Assembly (NCBI GenBank): GCA_018267545.1
Contig: JAFDYG010000466.1
Location: 62,001 to 126,000 of the forward strand
Reading direction: 5' to 3'
Length of the DNA: 64,000 nt
Origin: Bacteroidota bacterium
Lineage (GTDB): Bacteria; Bacteroidota; Bacteroidia; Chitinophagales; Chitinophagaceae
The notes under the pieces were generated by a model, which saw only the letters and a list, made by a program, of their open reading frames with translations, made no database searches and was not told the DNA's origin. This document shows positions 27,923 through 37,672 of this stretch, piece by piece. The translations under genes and the position numbers were made by a program. The stretch's first letter is position 1. Every line of letters begins with the position of its first letter.

Positions 27923-30900
27923 ATGCAAAAATTGCTTCCCGCCCGCACATGCCCCGACCGCATGCGGCTCCTAAAACAGATTTCTTTTTTGATGAAAGCC
28001 GGAACTCTTTTTATATCATTTCTCCTTTGCTCGGCGCAGGTCCTGCTGGCCATCGACGGCAATGGCCAGGAAATGAACGAAAAGAAGATTACGCTTGGGC
28101 TTGACGACGAACCCCTTCTCGAAGCCCTGAATAAAGTAGAGAAACTTTCCGGCATCCGGCTCGCCTATGTGGTCGAGCAGGTCAGCCCCTACGATCATAT
28201 CAGTCTTCCCAAAGCCACGCGCACCGTGGGGCAAACCCTCCACCTCCTGCTCTCGGGGACGAGGCTGGGGTGCAGACAGGATGGCAATACGGTGCTCATC
28301 TTTCCCAATCCCATCGTCCTGGCGGAAGCCTCGCGTGCGGCGGCCGCGGGACCGCCTGCGGGTCTTGCTCCGCCTGTCGATACGACCCGGACCATCAAAG
28401 GCCGGGTTCAGTCGGAGAACGGCGACAAATCGATAGAAGGAGCATCCGTCTCCGTCAAAGGGTACCCCGGCGGAGCCACCACCGACGCAGAAGGCAGATT
28501 CACCCTGACGACCGGCAAAAGCGCCGCCGTACTACAGGTTTCCTACGTAGGCATGCAGCCTTTCGAAACGCCGATTGGAACTGAATCTTTTTTCGTCGTC
28601 CGGCTAAAAGCGGCAGATCGTAACATGGGTGAGGTCGTCGTCACGGCGCTCGGCATCTCCCGTCAGAAGCGGGCCCTGGCCTACTCCGTACAGGAGCTCG
28701 ACGGCGCTGCTATCAACAAGACGCGCGACGCCAATGTCGTCAACGCGTTGTCGGGTAAGATCTCGGGCATCCAGGTGACCAGCTCCTCGGGGTCGGTCGG
28801 CGCTTCTTCGAGAATCGTTATCAGGGGCGCGAACTCCTTTGGTGAAAACCAGCCTCTTTTCGTCGTAGACGGGATCCCGATCAGCAACGCCTCCTCGGCC
28901 GTCAACCCCAATGGGGCTACCGACTATGGCAACGCCATCTCCGATATCAATCCGGACGATATCAAAAGCGTCAGCGTCCTCAAAGGGGCCAATGCCGCTG
29001 CGCTCTATGGCTCCAGGGCGGCGAACGGCGTCATCCTCATCACGACGAAAAGCGGTAAATCCAAATCCGGATTCGGCGTCGACCTCTCCACGTCCTCCAC
29101 CATGGACAAGGTCTATATCCTGCCCGACTATCAAAACTCCTACGGACTGGGGTACTATGGCAGCGAGCACGAATGGAAGCTCAACCAGCCGCAGATGACC
29201 TACCAGGACTACTCGAAACAATATGGCTACAACTATGTCGACGGAAGGGGAGGAGGCGTAAACGACATGTCGCAGGAAAGCTGGGGGCCGCGGCTGGACG
29301 CCGGGTTGAAGCTCGACCAGTTCACCGGTCCCGATCAGGCCTGGGTCTCCCATCCCAACAATGTCAAAGACTTCTTCCAGACCGGCTTTATCACCGATAA
29401 CAATATCGCCCTTCATGCCTCCGGCGACAAGGCGTCGGGAAGACTCTCCCTGTCCAACATGACCCAGCAGGGCATCACCCCCAATACCGACCTCAAGCAA
29501 AACACCTTCAACTTCAGCGGTGAGATACATCCCATCGACCGGCTCACCGCGCAGGTCAACGTCTCCTATATCGATAAATGGAGCAATAACCTGGGCGCGG
29601 GTCAGTACTCCTACAACAACCCGCAATTCATCTTCGCCTGGTTCGGCCGGCAGGTGGATATGGCTCCGCTCAAAGCCAACTGGCAAAAGAACGACGCCAA
29701 CGGTCTGCCCTATAGCTGGGAGCACTACTGGTGGGACAATCCCTATCTCGCTATGCACAACACCAGCAGCTTCGACCGGCACAGGCTCTTCGGGAACCTG
29801 GACGTCACCTATAAGCTCAACGACTGGGTCTCCGTCCGGGCCAGGGCCGGCACGGACTTCTATAACGAATCCAGGCTGAACATCACCCAGTCCCGCTCCA
29901 TCCTCAGCACCAGCGGCGGCGCCTTCAGCCAGACGTCCATCTTCCGCAGCGAGACCAACGTCGACGGGATGCTGCTGCTCAACCACCGGCTGGGGCACGA
30001 CTTCTCCATCGACGGAATCTTCGGGGCCAACTACCAGCACGCCAACTATCGCGATATGTCGCTGGCGGCTTCGCAGCTGACGATCCCCGACCTGTACACC
30101 ATCGGTAATGTAAAGGGACAGGCGTCCACCTCGATGTACAGAAGCGAAAAGGAAATGCACAGCGTCTATGGGTCCTTCAACCTCTCATATAAAGACTATC
30201 TCTACCTTGGCGTCACCGGCCGCAACGACTGGAGCTCGGCGCTTCCGGCGGACAATCGATCCTACTTTTACCCCTCGGTCAGCGCGGGATGGATCTTCTC
30301 GGACGCCCTCGGTCTGCGGTCGAATACCTTCTCCTTCGGCAAGCTGCGCGCCAGCTGGGCCCAGGTCGGCAAGGACACCGATCCTTACCAGACCCGTGCC
30401 GTCTATACCGCCGGCTCCAGCCCCTGGAACGGCACTGCCTTCTTCACCTCTCCGTACACCATTCCATCGATCAACCTCAAGCCGGAAAAGACCCTTTCCA
30501 TGGAAATCGGTACCGAGCTGCGCTTTCTGCGCGACCGCCTCGGTCTCAACATGACATACTACGATACGAAGACGAGAAACCAGATCATGTCCGTCAACAT
30601 CTCTAGTCCGTCGGGCTATAATTCGATGCTCATCAATGCCGGCGAAATCGAAAACCGGGGCGTGGAGCTTATGCTCAACGGAAAGATCCTCCAGTCCTCC
30701 CCGGGGCTCAACTGGGACATGACCATCAACTGGGGCCGCAACCGCAACCGCGTCAACAAGCTCTATGGCGACCTGCAGTCCTACAACCTGGGACCTAACG
30801 TCAATGTACAGGTACAGGCCGTACCCGGCAAGCCCTGGGGCGAAATGTACGGCGGCGGCTATCTGCGGGACGCCTCGGGCAATATCATCGTCGACTCCAA

Positions 30901-31477
30901 GGGACTGCCGCAGCCGGCCGCCAATCTCCGGCTGGGGAACGTCACTCCTTCGTGGACGGGCGGTATCAGTAACGAATTCTCCTATCGCCGCTTGTTTGCC
31001 AGCTTCCTGGTGGACTTCCGCTGGGGCGGGGACATGTTCAGCTACACTGCCTGGCACGACCGGATCACCGGCGTTCTGCAGGAGACCGTCGACGGCAATG
31101 TCCGCGAAAAAGGGCTGATCGTACCCGGCGTTACGCAGGACGGAAAGCCCAATACCCAGACGGTCACCGCATACGACTACTTTCACGGCGACTACAACTG
31201 GAGCATCGTGGAGCCGGCCGTCTTCAAAGCCAGCTATATCAAGCTGCGCGAACTGGTTATCGGCTATTCGTTTCCGATACGAAATCCCAAGGCGCTCAAA
31301 TCCGCCAACCTATCCCTGGTGGGCAGAAACCTGGCCCTGCTATATACCGATAAATCCAATACCTCGCACATAGACCCGGAAACCGGCGTTGGCAACACCA
31401 ATAGCGGCGTGGGCATCGAGGTATTCCAGATTCCTCCCGCGAGGAGCCTGGGGATAAAGCTGCAGGTCAGCTTCTGA
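27923..31477 (+). CDS. SusC/RagA-family TonB-dependent transporter with STN domain
   Basis: 1184 residues from ATG 27923 (MQKLLPARTC). An in-frame ATG at 27851 would run through the antisense hairpins and gives no sensible N-terminus. The signal peptide is unusually far in (SFLMKAGTLFISFLLCSAQVLLA). The STN domain is at about 50-125, the carboxypeptidase-regulatory-like domain at about 155-235 (IKGRVQSENGDKSIEGASV), and the plug at about 245-375 (IVIRGANSFGENQPLFVVDG, ANGVILITTKSG). The barrel ends in Phe (LQVSF). The STN domain matches the upstream FecR and sigma pair. The transported ligand is probably a fucose-containing glycan or glycopeptide, judged from the enzymes downstream. Confidence 0.95.
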   Translation: MQKLLPARTCPDRMRLLKQISFLMKAGTLFISFLLCSAQVLLAIDGNGQEMNEKKITLGLDDEPLLEALNKVEKLSGIRLAYVVEQVSPYDHISLPKATRTVGQTLHLLLSGTRLGCRQDGNTVLIFPNPIVLAEASRAAAAGPPAGLAPPVDTTRTIKGRVQSENGDKSIEGASVSVKGYPGGATTDAEGRFTLTTGKSAAVLQVSYVGMQPFETPIGTESFFVVRLKAADRNMGEVVVTALGISRQKRALAYSVQELDGAAINKTRDANVVNALSGKISGIQVTSSSGSVGASSRIVIRGANSFGENQPLFVVDGIPISNASSAVNPNGATDYGNAISDINPDDIKSVSVLKGANAAALYGSRAANGVILITTKSGKSKSGFGVDLSTSSTMDKVYILPDYQNSYGLGYYGSEHEWKLNQPQMTYQDYSKQYGYNYVDGRGGGVNDMSQESWGPRLDAGLKLDQFTGPDQAWVSHPNNVKDFFQTGFITDNNIALHASGDKASGRLSLSNMTQQGITPNTDLKQNTFNFSGEIHPIDRLTAQVNVSYIDKWSNNLGAGQYSYNNPQFIFAWFGRQVDMAPLKANWQKNDANGLPYSWEHYWWDNPYLAMHNTSSFDRHRLFGNLDVTYKLNDWVSVRARAGTDFYNESRLNITQSRSILSTSGGAFSQTSIFRSETNVDGMLLLNHRLGHDFSIDGIFGANYQHANYRDMSLAASQLTIPDLYTIGNVKGQASTSMYRSEKEMHSVYGSFNLSYKDYLYLGVTGRNDWSSALPADNRSYFYPSVSAGWIFSDALGLRSNTFSFGKLRASWAQVGKDTDPYQTRAVYTAGSSPWNGTAFFTSPYTIPSINLKPEKTLSMEIGTELRFLRDRLGLNMTYYDTKTRNQIMSVNISSPSGYNSMLINAGEIENRGVELMLNGKILQSSPGLNWDMTINWGRNRNRVNKLYGDLQSYNLGPNVNVQVQAVPGKPWGEMYGGGYLRDASGNIIVDSKGLPQPAANLRLGNVTPSWTGGISNEFSYRRLFASFLVDFRWGGDMFSYTAWHDRITGVLQETVDGNVREKGLIVPGVTQDGKPNTQTVTAYDYFHGDYNWSIVEPAVFKASYIKLRELVIGYSFPIRNPKALKSANLSLVGRNLALLYTDKSNTSHIDPETGVGNTNSGVGIEVFQIPPARSLGIKLQVSF

Positions 31478-31510
31478 CAATAAACAATTGATCACCTGAA
31501 ACGATTTTTC

Positions 31511-32977
31511 ATGCACACGAATAAACATATAAGGATCCTCTGCTGCCTGGCCCTGCTGACCCTCGGAGCCTGCACAAAGCGATTCGACGCAATGAACGTC
31601 AACCCCAACGCTCCGACGGTGGCGCCGGAGACCAATATACTGGGTAACTCCATCTATGCTATCGCCAACACCCTGGAAGGCGAGCGTCTGGGCATGTTCT
31701 ACGCCGGCACCTATTCCGGTCAGACCTGCTATTTCCAGATAGGCGCCTTTTACGAATACCGTGACGCCATCGTTACGGGCCATTGGTCGACTATCTACCA
31801 TACCCTGAACGACCTGCAAAAGGTCATCAATACCGCTGCGGCAGACGGCGACAAAAATATGCAGGCAGCAGCTCTGACGCTAAAAGTCTATATCGCCCAG
31901 AAAGCGACCGACTTCTGGAAGGATATGCCTTATTCGCAGGCGCTGAAGGGAGACTCCGGCGTCGTCGCTCCGGCCTACGACACGCAGCAGCAGATCTATG
32001 GCCAGCTGGCGGCGGAGCTGAAGACGGCCGCCGGCCTCTTCAACGAAAAATCCATCGACCAGCTGGGCAGCGGTGATATCCTCTTCAACGGAAGCCTCGA
32101 CAAGTGGAAGAAATTCTGCAACTCGCTTCGTCTTCGTGTCGCCATCCGGATGTCCAATGTCGATGCTGCGGGGGCGAAAGCGACTTTGACGGAGATCCTG
32201 GGCAATCCTTCGACCTATCCGGTGATGGGAAGCAACGACGATGATGCGAATTTGATTTGGCCGGGTGTGGCTCCTTACGTTGAACCCTGGTATTCCTTCC
32301 TCGTCCTGTCCAGGAGGAACGACTACGGTCTCTGTGCGAACCTGGTCGATACGCTCAAAAAATTCAACGACCCCCGCCTCCCGGCCTATGGTGTGCCGGC
32401 GCTGTCCGACGGGGCCTACAGGGGGTACAAGATGGGGAGTCCCAACAGTGACTTTACCGCCAACGACGTCTCTGCTCCGGGCAAGCGATTCGCCGGTGTG
32501 GCCGCGGGGTTCTCTCCCCTCCTTCGTTATCCGGAAGTAGCCTTTATCAGGGCCGAAGCGTATTCGCGCGGTCTGGTGACCGGCGATGCGCGTGCGGCGT
32601 ATGAAGCGGCCGTCACCGCCTCGCTTGCCGAAAATGGTATCACCGTTTCTGCTGGTTATCTTGCCGGTCCCGGGGTAGCCTGGTCGGGTGACGCATCCGA
32701 TCTGAAAAAAATCTATCTTCAGAAATGGATAGCCCTCTTCAAAGAGAGCAGCGAAGCCTGGGCTGAAGCACGGAGAACGGACGTCCCCCTGATGGAAGCC
32801 ATTCCCTACGACTATAAAGGCTCGCATAACCGGCCGGCTTTCCGCTATCCTTACCCTCAGAACGAATACCAACTGAACTCGGCTAATCTCAACCCTCACC
32901 TCACGGGCATCGACGCTGCCAGCCAGCTATTCTGGGGCCAGCAGATGTGGTGGGACACGCGCACGGGAGTGCACTAA
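31511..32977 (+). CDS. SusD/RagB-family lipoprotein (SusD_2 type)
   Basis: 488 residues, shorter than classical SusD. A lipoprotein signal ends LGAC (lipid Cys21). The sequence follows the SusD_2 subfamily: MNVNPNAPTVAPETN after the signal, ATDFWKDMPYSQALKG near 135, FCNSLRLRVAIRMSNVD near 205, and the C-terminal AWAEARRTDVP, RPAFRYPYPQNEYQLN and MWWDTR. It lies 33 bases after SusC and 9 bases before the fucosidase gene. It caps the SusC barrel and binds substrate at the cell surface. Confidence 0.93.
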   Translation: MHTNKHIRILCCLALLTLGACTKRFDAMNVNPNAPTVAPETNILGNSIYAIANTLEGERLGMFYAGTYSGQTCYFQIGAFYEYRDAIVTGHWSTIYHTLNDLQKVINTAAADGDKNMQAAALTLKVYIAQKATDFWKDMPYSQALKGDSGVVAPAYDTQQQIYGQLAAELKTAAGLFNEKSIDQLGSGDILFNGSLDKWKKFCNSLRLRVAIRMSNVDAAGAKATLTEILGNPSTYPVMGSNDDDANLIWPGVAPYVEPWYSFLVLSRRNDYGLCANLVDTLKKFNDPRLPAYGVPALSDGAYRGYKMGSPNSDFTANDVSAPGKRFAGVAAGFSPLLRYPEVAFIRAEAYSRGLVTGDARAAYEAAVTASLAENGITVSAGYLAGPGVAWSGDASDLKKIYLQKWIALFKESSEAWAEARRTDVPLMEAIPYDYKGSHNRPAFRYPYPQNEYQLNSANLNPHLTGIDAASQLFWGQQMWWDTRTGVH

Positions 32978-32986
32978 GACAAGACA

Positions 32987-35419
32987 ATGAAAAAGACAAT
33001 ATTTGCGACATTGCTTTGCCTTCCGCTGCTGCTGAGGGCGCAGGAAAGCTTCGATCCGAACACGTATTTGTGGTATAAGGCTCCGGCGGCCCGGTGGGAA
33101 GACGCCCTGCCGGTGGGCAACGGACGTCTTGGCGCTATGGTCTTCGGACGCAGCGGGGAGGAGCGGATTCAGCTCAACGAGGACACCTGGTGGACGGGTG
33201 GGCCCTACTCGACCGTTGTGCCGGGGGGATCTAAAAGCCTGCCGGAGGTGCAGAAGCTGGTGTTCGAAGGACAGTTCGACAAGGCACATGAGCTTTTTGG
33301 GCGGAAGCTGATGGGCTATCCGGTGGAGCAGCAGAAGTATCAGGCGCTGGCTAATCTGCATCTTTTTTTTGCTGGGGATGGCGGCACGCCTACCGCCTAC
33401 AAACGTTGGCTCGACCTTCGTACGGGCATTACCGGTGTCCAGTACGAAACGAACGGCGTCACTTTCCGGAGGGAAATTTTCGCTTCCGCGCCGGGGCAGG
33501 TGATCGTTGTGCGGCTGACCGCGGACAAGCCGCACAGCATCGACGTCACCGCCGTTCTTCGCGGCGTGCGCAACCAGGCCCATTCCAACTATGCCACCGA
33601 CTATTTCCAGATGGATGGACTTGGCCAGGATGGGCTTGTCACTACCGGCAAATCCGCCGACTACCTGGGCGTTACAGGAAGGCTGCGCTATGAAGCGAGG
33701 ATCAAGGCCGTTCCGGAAGGCGGCACGATGAAAGTAGAAGACGCGAAGCTCGTCATCCGCGGGGCCGATGCCGTCACCCTGTACTTTCTTGCGGCCACTA
33801 ATTTCGTCAACTATCACGACGTAAGCGCCGACCAGCACCAGCGGGTCGAGCGATACTGGACGGCGATCAAAGACCTTTCTTATTCAAAAATCAGGGAGGA
33901 GCATATCAGGGAGTATGGAGCCTACTTCGACAGAGCGGATTTAAGGCTGCCGGCGACGGCGGCCTCTCTCCTCCCCACCGACCAGCGAAAAGCAAAGTCG
34001 GGAGCTGCTTCCGACCCGTCGCTGGCTGCGCTCGCCTACCAGATGGGCCGTTATGTGCTACTCTCCTCGTCACGGCCCGGTACACAGGCAGCCAACCTGC
34101 AAGGCATCTGGAACGACAACGCCAATCCGATGTGGGATGCGAAATACACCACCAACATCAACACCCAGATGAACTATTGGCCGGCAGAGTCCTCCAATCT
34201 TTCGGAGTGCGTTGGGCCGCTGGTCGAAATGATCAGGGACCTCACCGACCAGGGGGCGCAGGTAGCCAAAGAGCACTACGGCTGCCGGGGGTGGGTATTT
34301 CATCAGAACACCGACCTGTGGCGCGTGGCCGCTCCCATGGACGGGCCTACCTGGGGAACCTTTACCGTCGGCGGGGCCTGGCTCTGCACACATCTTTGGG
34401 AGCACTTTCTTTATACGAAAGACACCGCCTTCCTTCGCGACGTCTATCCCATCCTGAAAGGCTCGGTACAATTCTTTCTCGACTTCCTCGTGCCGCACCC
34501 TAACGGAAAATGGCTGGTGACGAATCCCTCTACGTCCCCCGAAAACTTTCCCGCCCGTCCGGGCAACCAGCGCTATTTCGACGAGGTAACGGGCTCGTTC
34601 CTCCCCGGCACCTCGATCTGCGCCGGCTCATCTATCGATATGCAAATCCTGACCGACCTGTTCGCCGAATTTTCGCAGGCGAGCGGTATTCTCCACGCGG
34701 ACGCTGAGATGGCCGGCCAGGCCGACGCGGCGAGGGCCCGGCTGGCTCCGCCGCAGACGGGCCGAGACGGAACGCTGCAGGAATGGGTCGAAGACTGGGG
34801 ACAGACGGAGCACCCGCATCGTCACCTCTCCCCGTTATATGGACTCTATCCCGGAAACGTCTTTTCTATGCGCAAGACGCCGCAATACATCGACGCCTGC
34901 CGGAAGCTGCTTATCCAGCGTGGCGATTCTTCGGCGGAATGGTCCCGAGCCTGGAAGGTACCGCTCTGGGCGAGGCTGCACGACGGAGACCATGCCTACG
35001 CCGTCATGAAAGGCTATTTCAGGGATGCCTCCAACATGCAGTTCTTCGGAGAGCATGGCTTTCCCGTACAGGTGGACGCTACGATGGGTATTACTGCCGG
35101 CATCGGTGAGATGCTTGTTCAGTCGCACGAAGGATACATCGAGCTGCTGCCCGCGCTTCCGGCCGAATGGAAAGACGGTGAGATGCGCGGCATGAAGGCC
35201 CGCGGGGCTTTCGAGGTGGATTTGAAGTGGTCTGCCGGAAAAGTTCAGCAGGCGGGCATCTTGTCGCTGCAGGGCGGTATTTGCCGCGTATTTGCGGGGG
35301 GCGGCCATGTGCAGGTCGTCTCCGATGGGAAAAAGACGCCTTCGAAGCTCACCACCGACGGCATCCTTGAATTTCAAACGACAAAAGGTAAAAGATATAC
35401 CCTTCGATTCAATCAATAA
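32987..35419 (+). CDS. GH95 alpha-L-fucosidase (or GH95 alpha-L-galactosidase)
   Basis: 810 residues with a signal peptide ending LRAQ. The N-terminal beta domain begins LWYKAPAARWEDALPVGNGRLGAM, the GH95 signature, followed by NEDTWWTGG. The (alpha/alpha)6 catalytic domain has Asn390 and Asn392 in TNINTQMNYW, which activate the water, and the general acid Glu519 in STSPENF. HRHLSPLYGLYPG and the C-terminal beta domain are also present. The length is normal for the family. GH95 enzymes are inverting alpha-1,2-fucosidases, with some acting on L-galactose. Placed directly behind a SusCD pair, it is predicted to remove fucose from imported glycans in the periplasm. Confidence 0.92.
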   Translation: MKKTIFATLLCLPLLLRAQESFDPNTYLWYKAPAARWEDALPVGNGRLGAMVFGRSGEERIQLNEDTWWTGGPYSTVVPGGSKSLPEVQKLVFEGQFDKAHELFGRKLMGYPVEQQKYQALANLHLFFAGDGGTPTAYKRWLDLRTGITGVQYETNGVTFRREIFASAPGQVIVVRLTADKPHSIDVTAVLRGVRNQAHSNYATDYFQMDGLGQDGLVTTGKSADYLGVTGRLRYEARIKAVPEGGTMKVEDAKLVIRGADAVTLYFLAATNFVNYHDVSADQHQRVERYWTAIKDLSYSKIREEHIREYGAYFDRADLRLPATAASLLPTDQRKAKSGAASDPSLAALAYQMGRYVLLSSSRPGTQAANLQGIWNDNANPMWDAKYTTNINTQMNYWPAESSNLSECVGPLVEMIRDLTDQGAQVAKEHYGCRGWVFHQNTDLWRVAAPMDGPTWGTFTVGGAWLCTHLWEHFLYTKDTAFLRDVYPILKGSVQFFLDFLVPHPNGKWLVTNPSTSPENFPARPGNQRYFDEVTGSFLPGTSICAGSSIDMQILTDLFAEFSQASGILHADAEMAGQADAARARLAPPQTGRDGTLQEWVEDWGQTEHPHRHLSPLYGLYPGNVFSMRKTPQYIDACRKLLIQRGDSSAEWSRAWKVPLWARLHDGDHAYAVMKGYFRDASNMQFFGEHGFPVQVDATMGITAGIGEMLVQSHEGYIELLPALPAEWKDGEMRGMKARGAFEVDLKWSAGKVQQAGILSLQGGICRVFAGGGHVQVVSDGKKTPSKLTTDGILEFQTTKGKRYTLRFNQ

Positions 35420-35430
35420 CGGAAACAGAC

Positions 35431-37662
35431 ATGCGTAGTATTCTTCTTTTTCTTCTGTGTTTTATCGCCCTTGCGCCCACCCGCGCGCAAGAGACTTCCC
35501 TGACCCTGCCGGGTATCTTTAAAAACGGCGCTTATGTCCAGCAGCGCTTCGGGCCGGTCCGCTGGATGAAAGACAATAAAAGCTACTCTTCCCTCGAACC
35601 GAACCCTCAATACGGTGGAAGGGATATCGTTCGCTATGACGCGCGCACCGGAAGCCGGGAAGTCGTCGTGGCTGCCAACCGGCTGATTCCGCCGGGGCAG
35701 ACAGGGCCGCTGAGCATAGCGGACTACGTTTGGTCGGAGGATAACGCGAGGCTCCTGGTCTTTACCAATACCCAGCGGGTCTGGCGCTACAACACCCGTG
35801 GCGACTACTGGGTGCTCGACCTGGCTACGGGCAAGCTCTCGAGGCTGGGCCGCTCGCTCGAAACGAGCTCCCTGCAATTTGCGAAATTCTCGCCCGATGG
35901 CACCCGCGTAGCCTATTCCAGCGGATGGAACGTTTATGTCGAAGACCTGGCGTCGGGTACGATTACCGCGCTTACCCACGACGGCGGCGGGAACATCATC
36001 AACGGCACCTTCGACTGGGTCTATGAGGAAGAGCTCGACTGCCGCGACGGCTTTCGATGGAGTCCCGACGGAAAATACATCGCCTATTGGCAGTCCGATA
36101 CAAAGGGGACGGGCACGTTCTACCTGATCAATAACATCGACTCCATCTACTCCCGCCCTATTCCTTTTCCCTATCCCAAGGTCGGTACGACCCTCTCTGC
36201 GGTGAAAATCGGCGTCGTTCCGGCGGAAGGCGGCGTCACGAAATGGTTCGACGTTCCGGGTGACCCGCGCGACCACTACCTGGCGCGGATGGACTTTATC
36301 CCCGGCTCGACACAGGTCATGATCCAGCAGCTTAATCGCCCGCAGAATACCAATAAAGTTTGGACGGGGGATATTCTTACGATGCAGCTCAGCAACATCC
36401 TCACCGATAAAGACTCCGCCTTCCTGGACGTCCACGACAACATCAAATGGCTGGACAAGGATCGATATTTTACCTGGACCAGCGAAGAAGACGGCTGGCT
36501 CCACCTCTACAAAGTTTCGCGCGATGGAAAGGAAAAGCAGCTTATCACGAACGGCAGCTTCGATGTGGTCAGCATCAGCTGTATCGACCCGGCGGGCGGC
36601 TATGTCTATTATATAGCCTCCCCGGAGAATTATACCCAGCGCTATCTCTACCGGAGCCGTCTCGACGGAAAGGGCGTCGCACAGCGCGTCACGCCGGCCG
36701 GTGAAGCGGGGCAGCACAGCTACCAGCTCTCCGCTGATGCGCGGTGGGGTATTCAGACCTTCAACAATGCTTCTACTCCGGACAAGATCTCGCTGATCAG
36801 TCTTCCCGATCACAAGGAAATACGCGTCCTTGAAGATAACAAGGCGCTCAAGGAAAAAGTCGCGCGTCTGCACCTGACGCAAAAAGAGTTTTTTAAAGTC
36901 GATATCGGCGACGTCGTCCTCGACGCCTGGATGATCAAACCCGCCGGCTTCGAGCCTTCCCGCAAATATCCGCTGGTCTTCTACGTATATGGCGAGCCGG
37001 CCGGCTCTACGGTACAAGACGCCTGGATGGGCGAGGACCTCTGGCATCAATACCTTTCGCAGCAGGGGTACGTCGTTATCAGCATTGACAACAGGGGGAC
37101 GAAGGTACCCCGCGGCAGGGCGTGGCGGAAGAGCATCTACGGGCAGATCGGTCTGCTTGCGTCGCAGGACCAGAGCAGGGCCGCTCTCAAAATATTCAAC
37201 CTATATCCCTTCATCGATACGGCAAGAGTCGGCATCTGGGGATGGAGCGGAGGAGGACAGATGACCCTTAACTGTATGTTTCGTTATCCCGATATCTATA
37301 AAACCGGACTTGCCGTTTCCTTCGTCTCCGATCAGCGGCTCTATGACGCGACCTACCAGGAGCGGTATATGGGTTTGCTTAAGGACAATCCCAAAGGGTA
37401 TCACGATGGATCGCCATTGTATTTCGCCGCGGGTCTGAAGGGGAGGCTGATGATCATCCACGGCACCGGCGACGACAACGTACATTACCAGAGCTTCGAG
37501 ATGCTCGTCAACGAGCTGATACGAAACAATAAGCTCTTCGACATGATGTCCTACCCCATGCGATCGCACGGCATCTACGAGCGGGAGAACACCTCGCTGC
37601 ACCTGCGAGAGACGATGGAGCGGTATTGGAAAAACAACCTGTACAACCTTCCTCACCAATAA
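35431..37662 (+). CDS. Dipeptidyl-peptidase IV (S9B) family serine peptidase
   Basis: 743 residues with a signal peptide ending TRAQ. The N-terminal eight-blade propeller (about 35-480) carries the DWVYEEE motif, with Glu200 and Glu201 at the positions that anchor the free amino terminus of the substrate. The alpha/beta hydrolase domain has Ser606 in GWSGGG, Asp681 in GTGDDN and His713 in SHGI, the order and spacing of S9B enzymes. It would cleave X-Pro or X-Ala dipeptides from periplasmic peptides. It lies 11 bases after the GH95 gene and 10 bases before an L-serine dehydratase gene, so sugar removal, peptide trimming and serine breakdown appear to be expressed together. Confidence 0.92.
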   Translation: MRSILLFLLCFIALAPTRAQETSLTLPGIFKNGAYVQQRFGPVRWMKDNKSYSSLEPNPQYGGRDIVRYDARTGSREVVVAANRLIPPGQTGPLSIADYVWSEDNARLLVFTNTQRVWRYNTRGDYWVLDLATGKLSRLGRSLETSSLQFAKFSPDGTRVAYSSGWNVYVEDLASGTITALTHDGGGNIINGTFDWVYEEELDCRDGFRWSPDGKYIAYWQSDTKGTGTFYLINNIDSIYSRPIPFPYPKVGTTLSAVKIGVVPAEGGVTKWFDVPGDPRDHYLARMDFIPGSTQVMIQQLNRPQNTNKVWTGDILTMQLSNILTDKDSAFLDVHDNIKWLDKDRYFTWTSEEDGWLHLYKVSRDGKEKQLITNGSFDVVSISCIDPAGGYVYYIASPENYTQRYLYRSRLDGKGVAQRVTPAGEAGQHSYQLSADARWGIQTFNNASTPDKISLISLPDHKEIRVLEDNKALKEKVARLHLTQKEFFKVDIGDVVLDAWMIKPAGFEPSRKYPLVFYVYGEPAGSTVQDAWMGEDLWHQYLSQQGYVVISIDNRGTKVPRGRAWRKSIYGQIGLLASQDQSRAALKIFNLYPFIDTARVGIWGWSGGGQMTLNCMFRYPDIYKTGLAVSFVSDQRLYDATYQERYMGLLKDNPKGYHDGSPLYFAAGLKGRLMIIHGTGDDNVHYQSFEMLVNELIRNNKLFDMMSYPMRSHGIYERENTSLHLRETMERYWKNNLYNLPHQ

Positions 37663-37672
37663 ATCAACCACT

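Noticed and set aside
28604..30160. A 518-codon open frame on the minus strand across the second STN-type susC
   Set aside because: It is fully within a SusC gene that has STN, plug and barrel signatures; the antisense product has no recognisable motif.
35413..37050. A 545-codon open frame on the minus strand across the DPP IV gene
   Set aside because: It is antisense to a gene with all catalytic residues in place; its protein is Val/Ile/Asp/Arg-rich without domain signatures, an effect of GC-rich codon use on the other strand.
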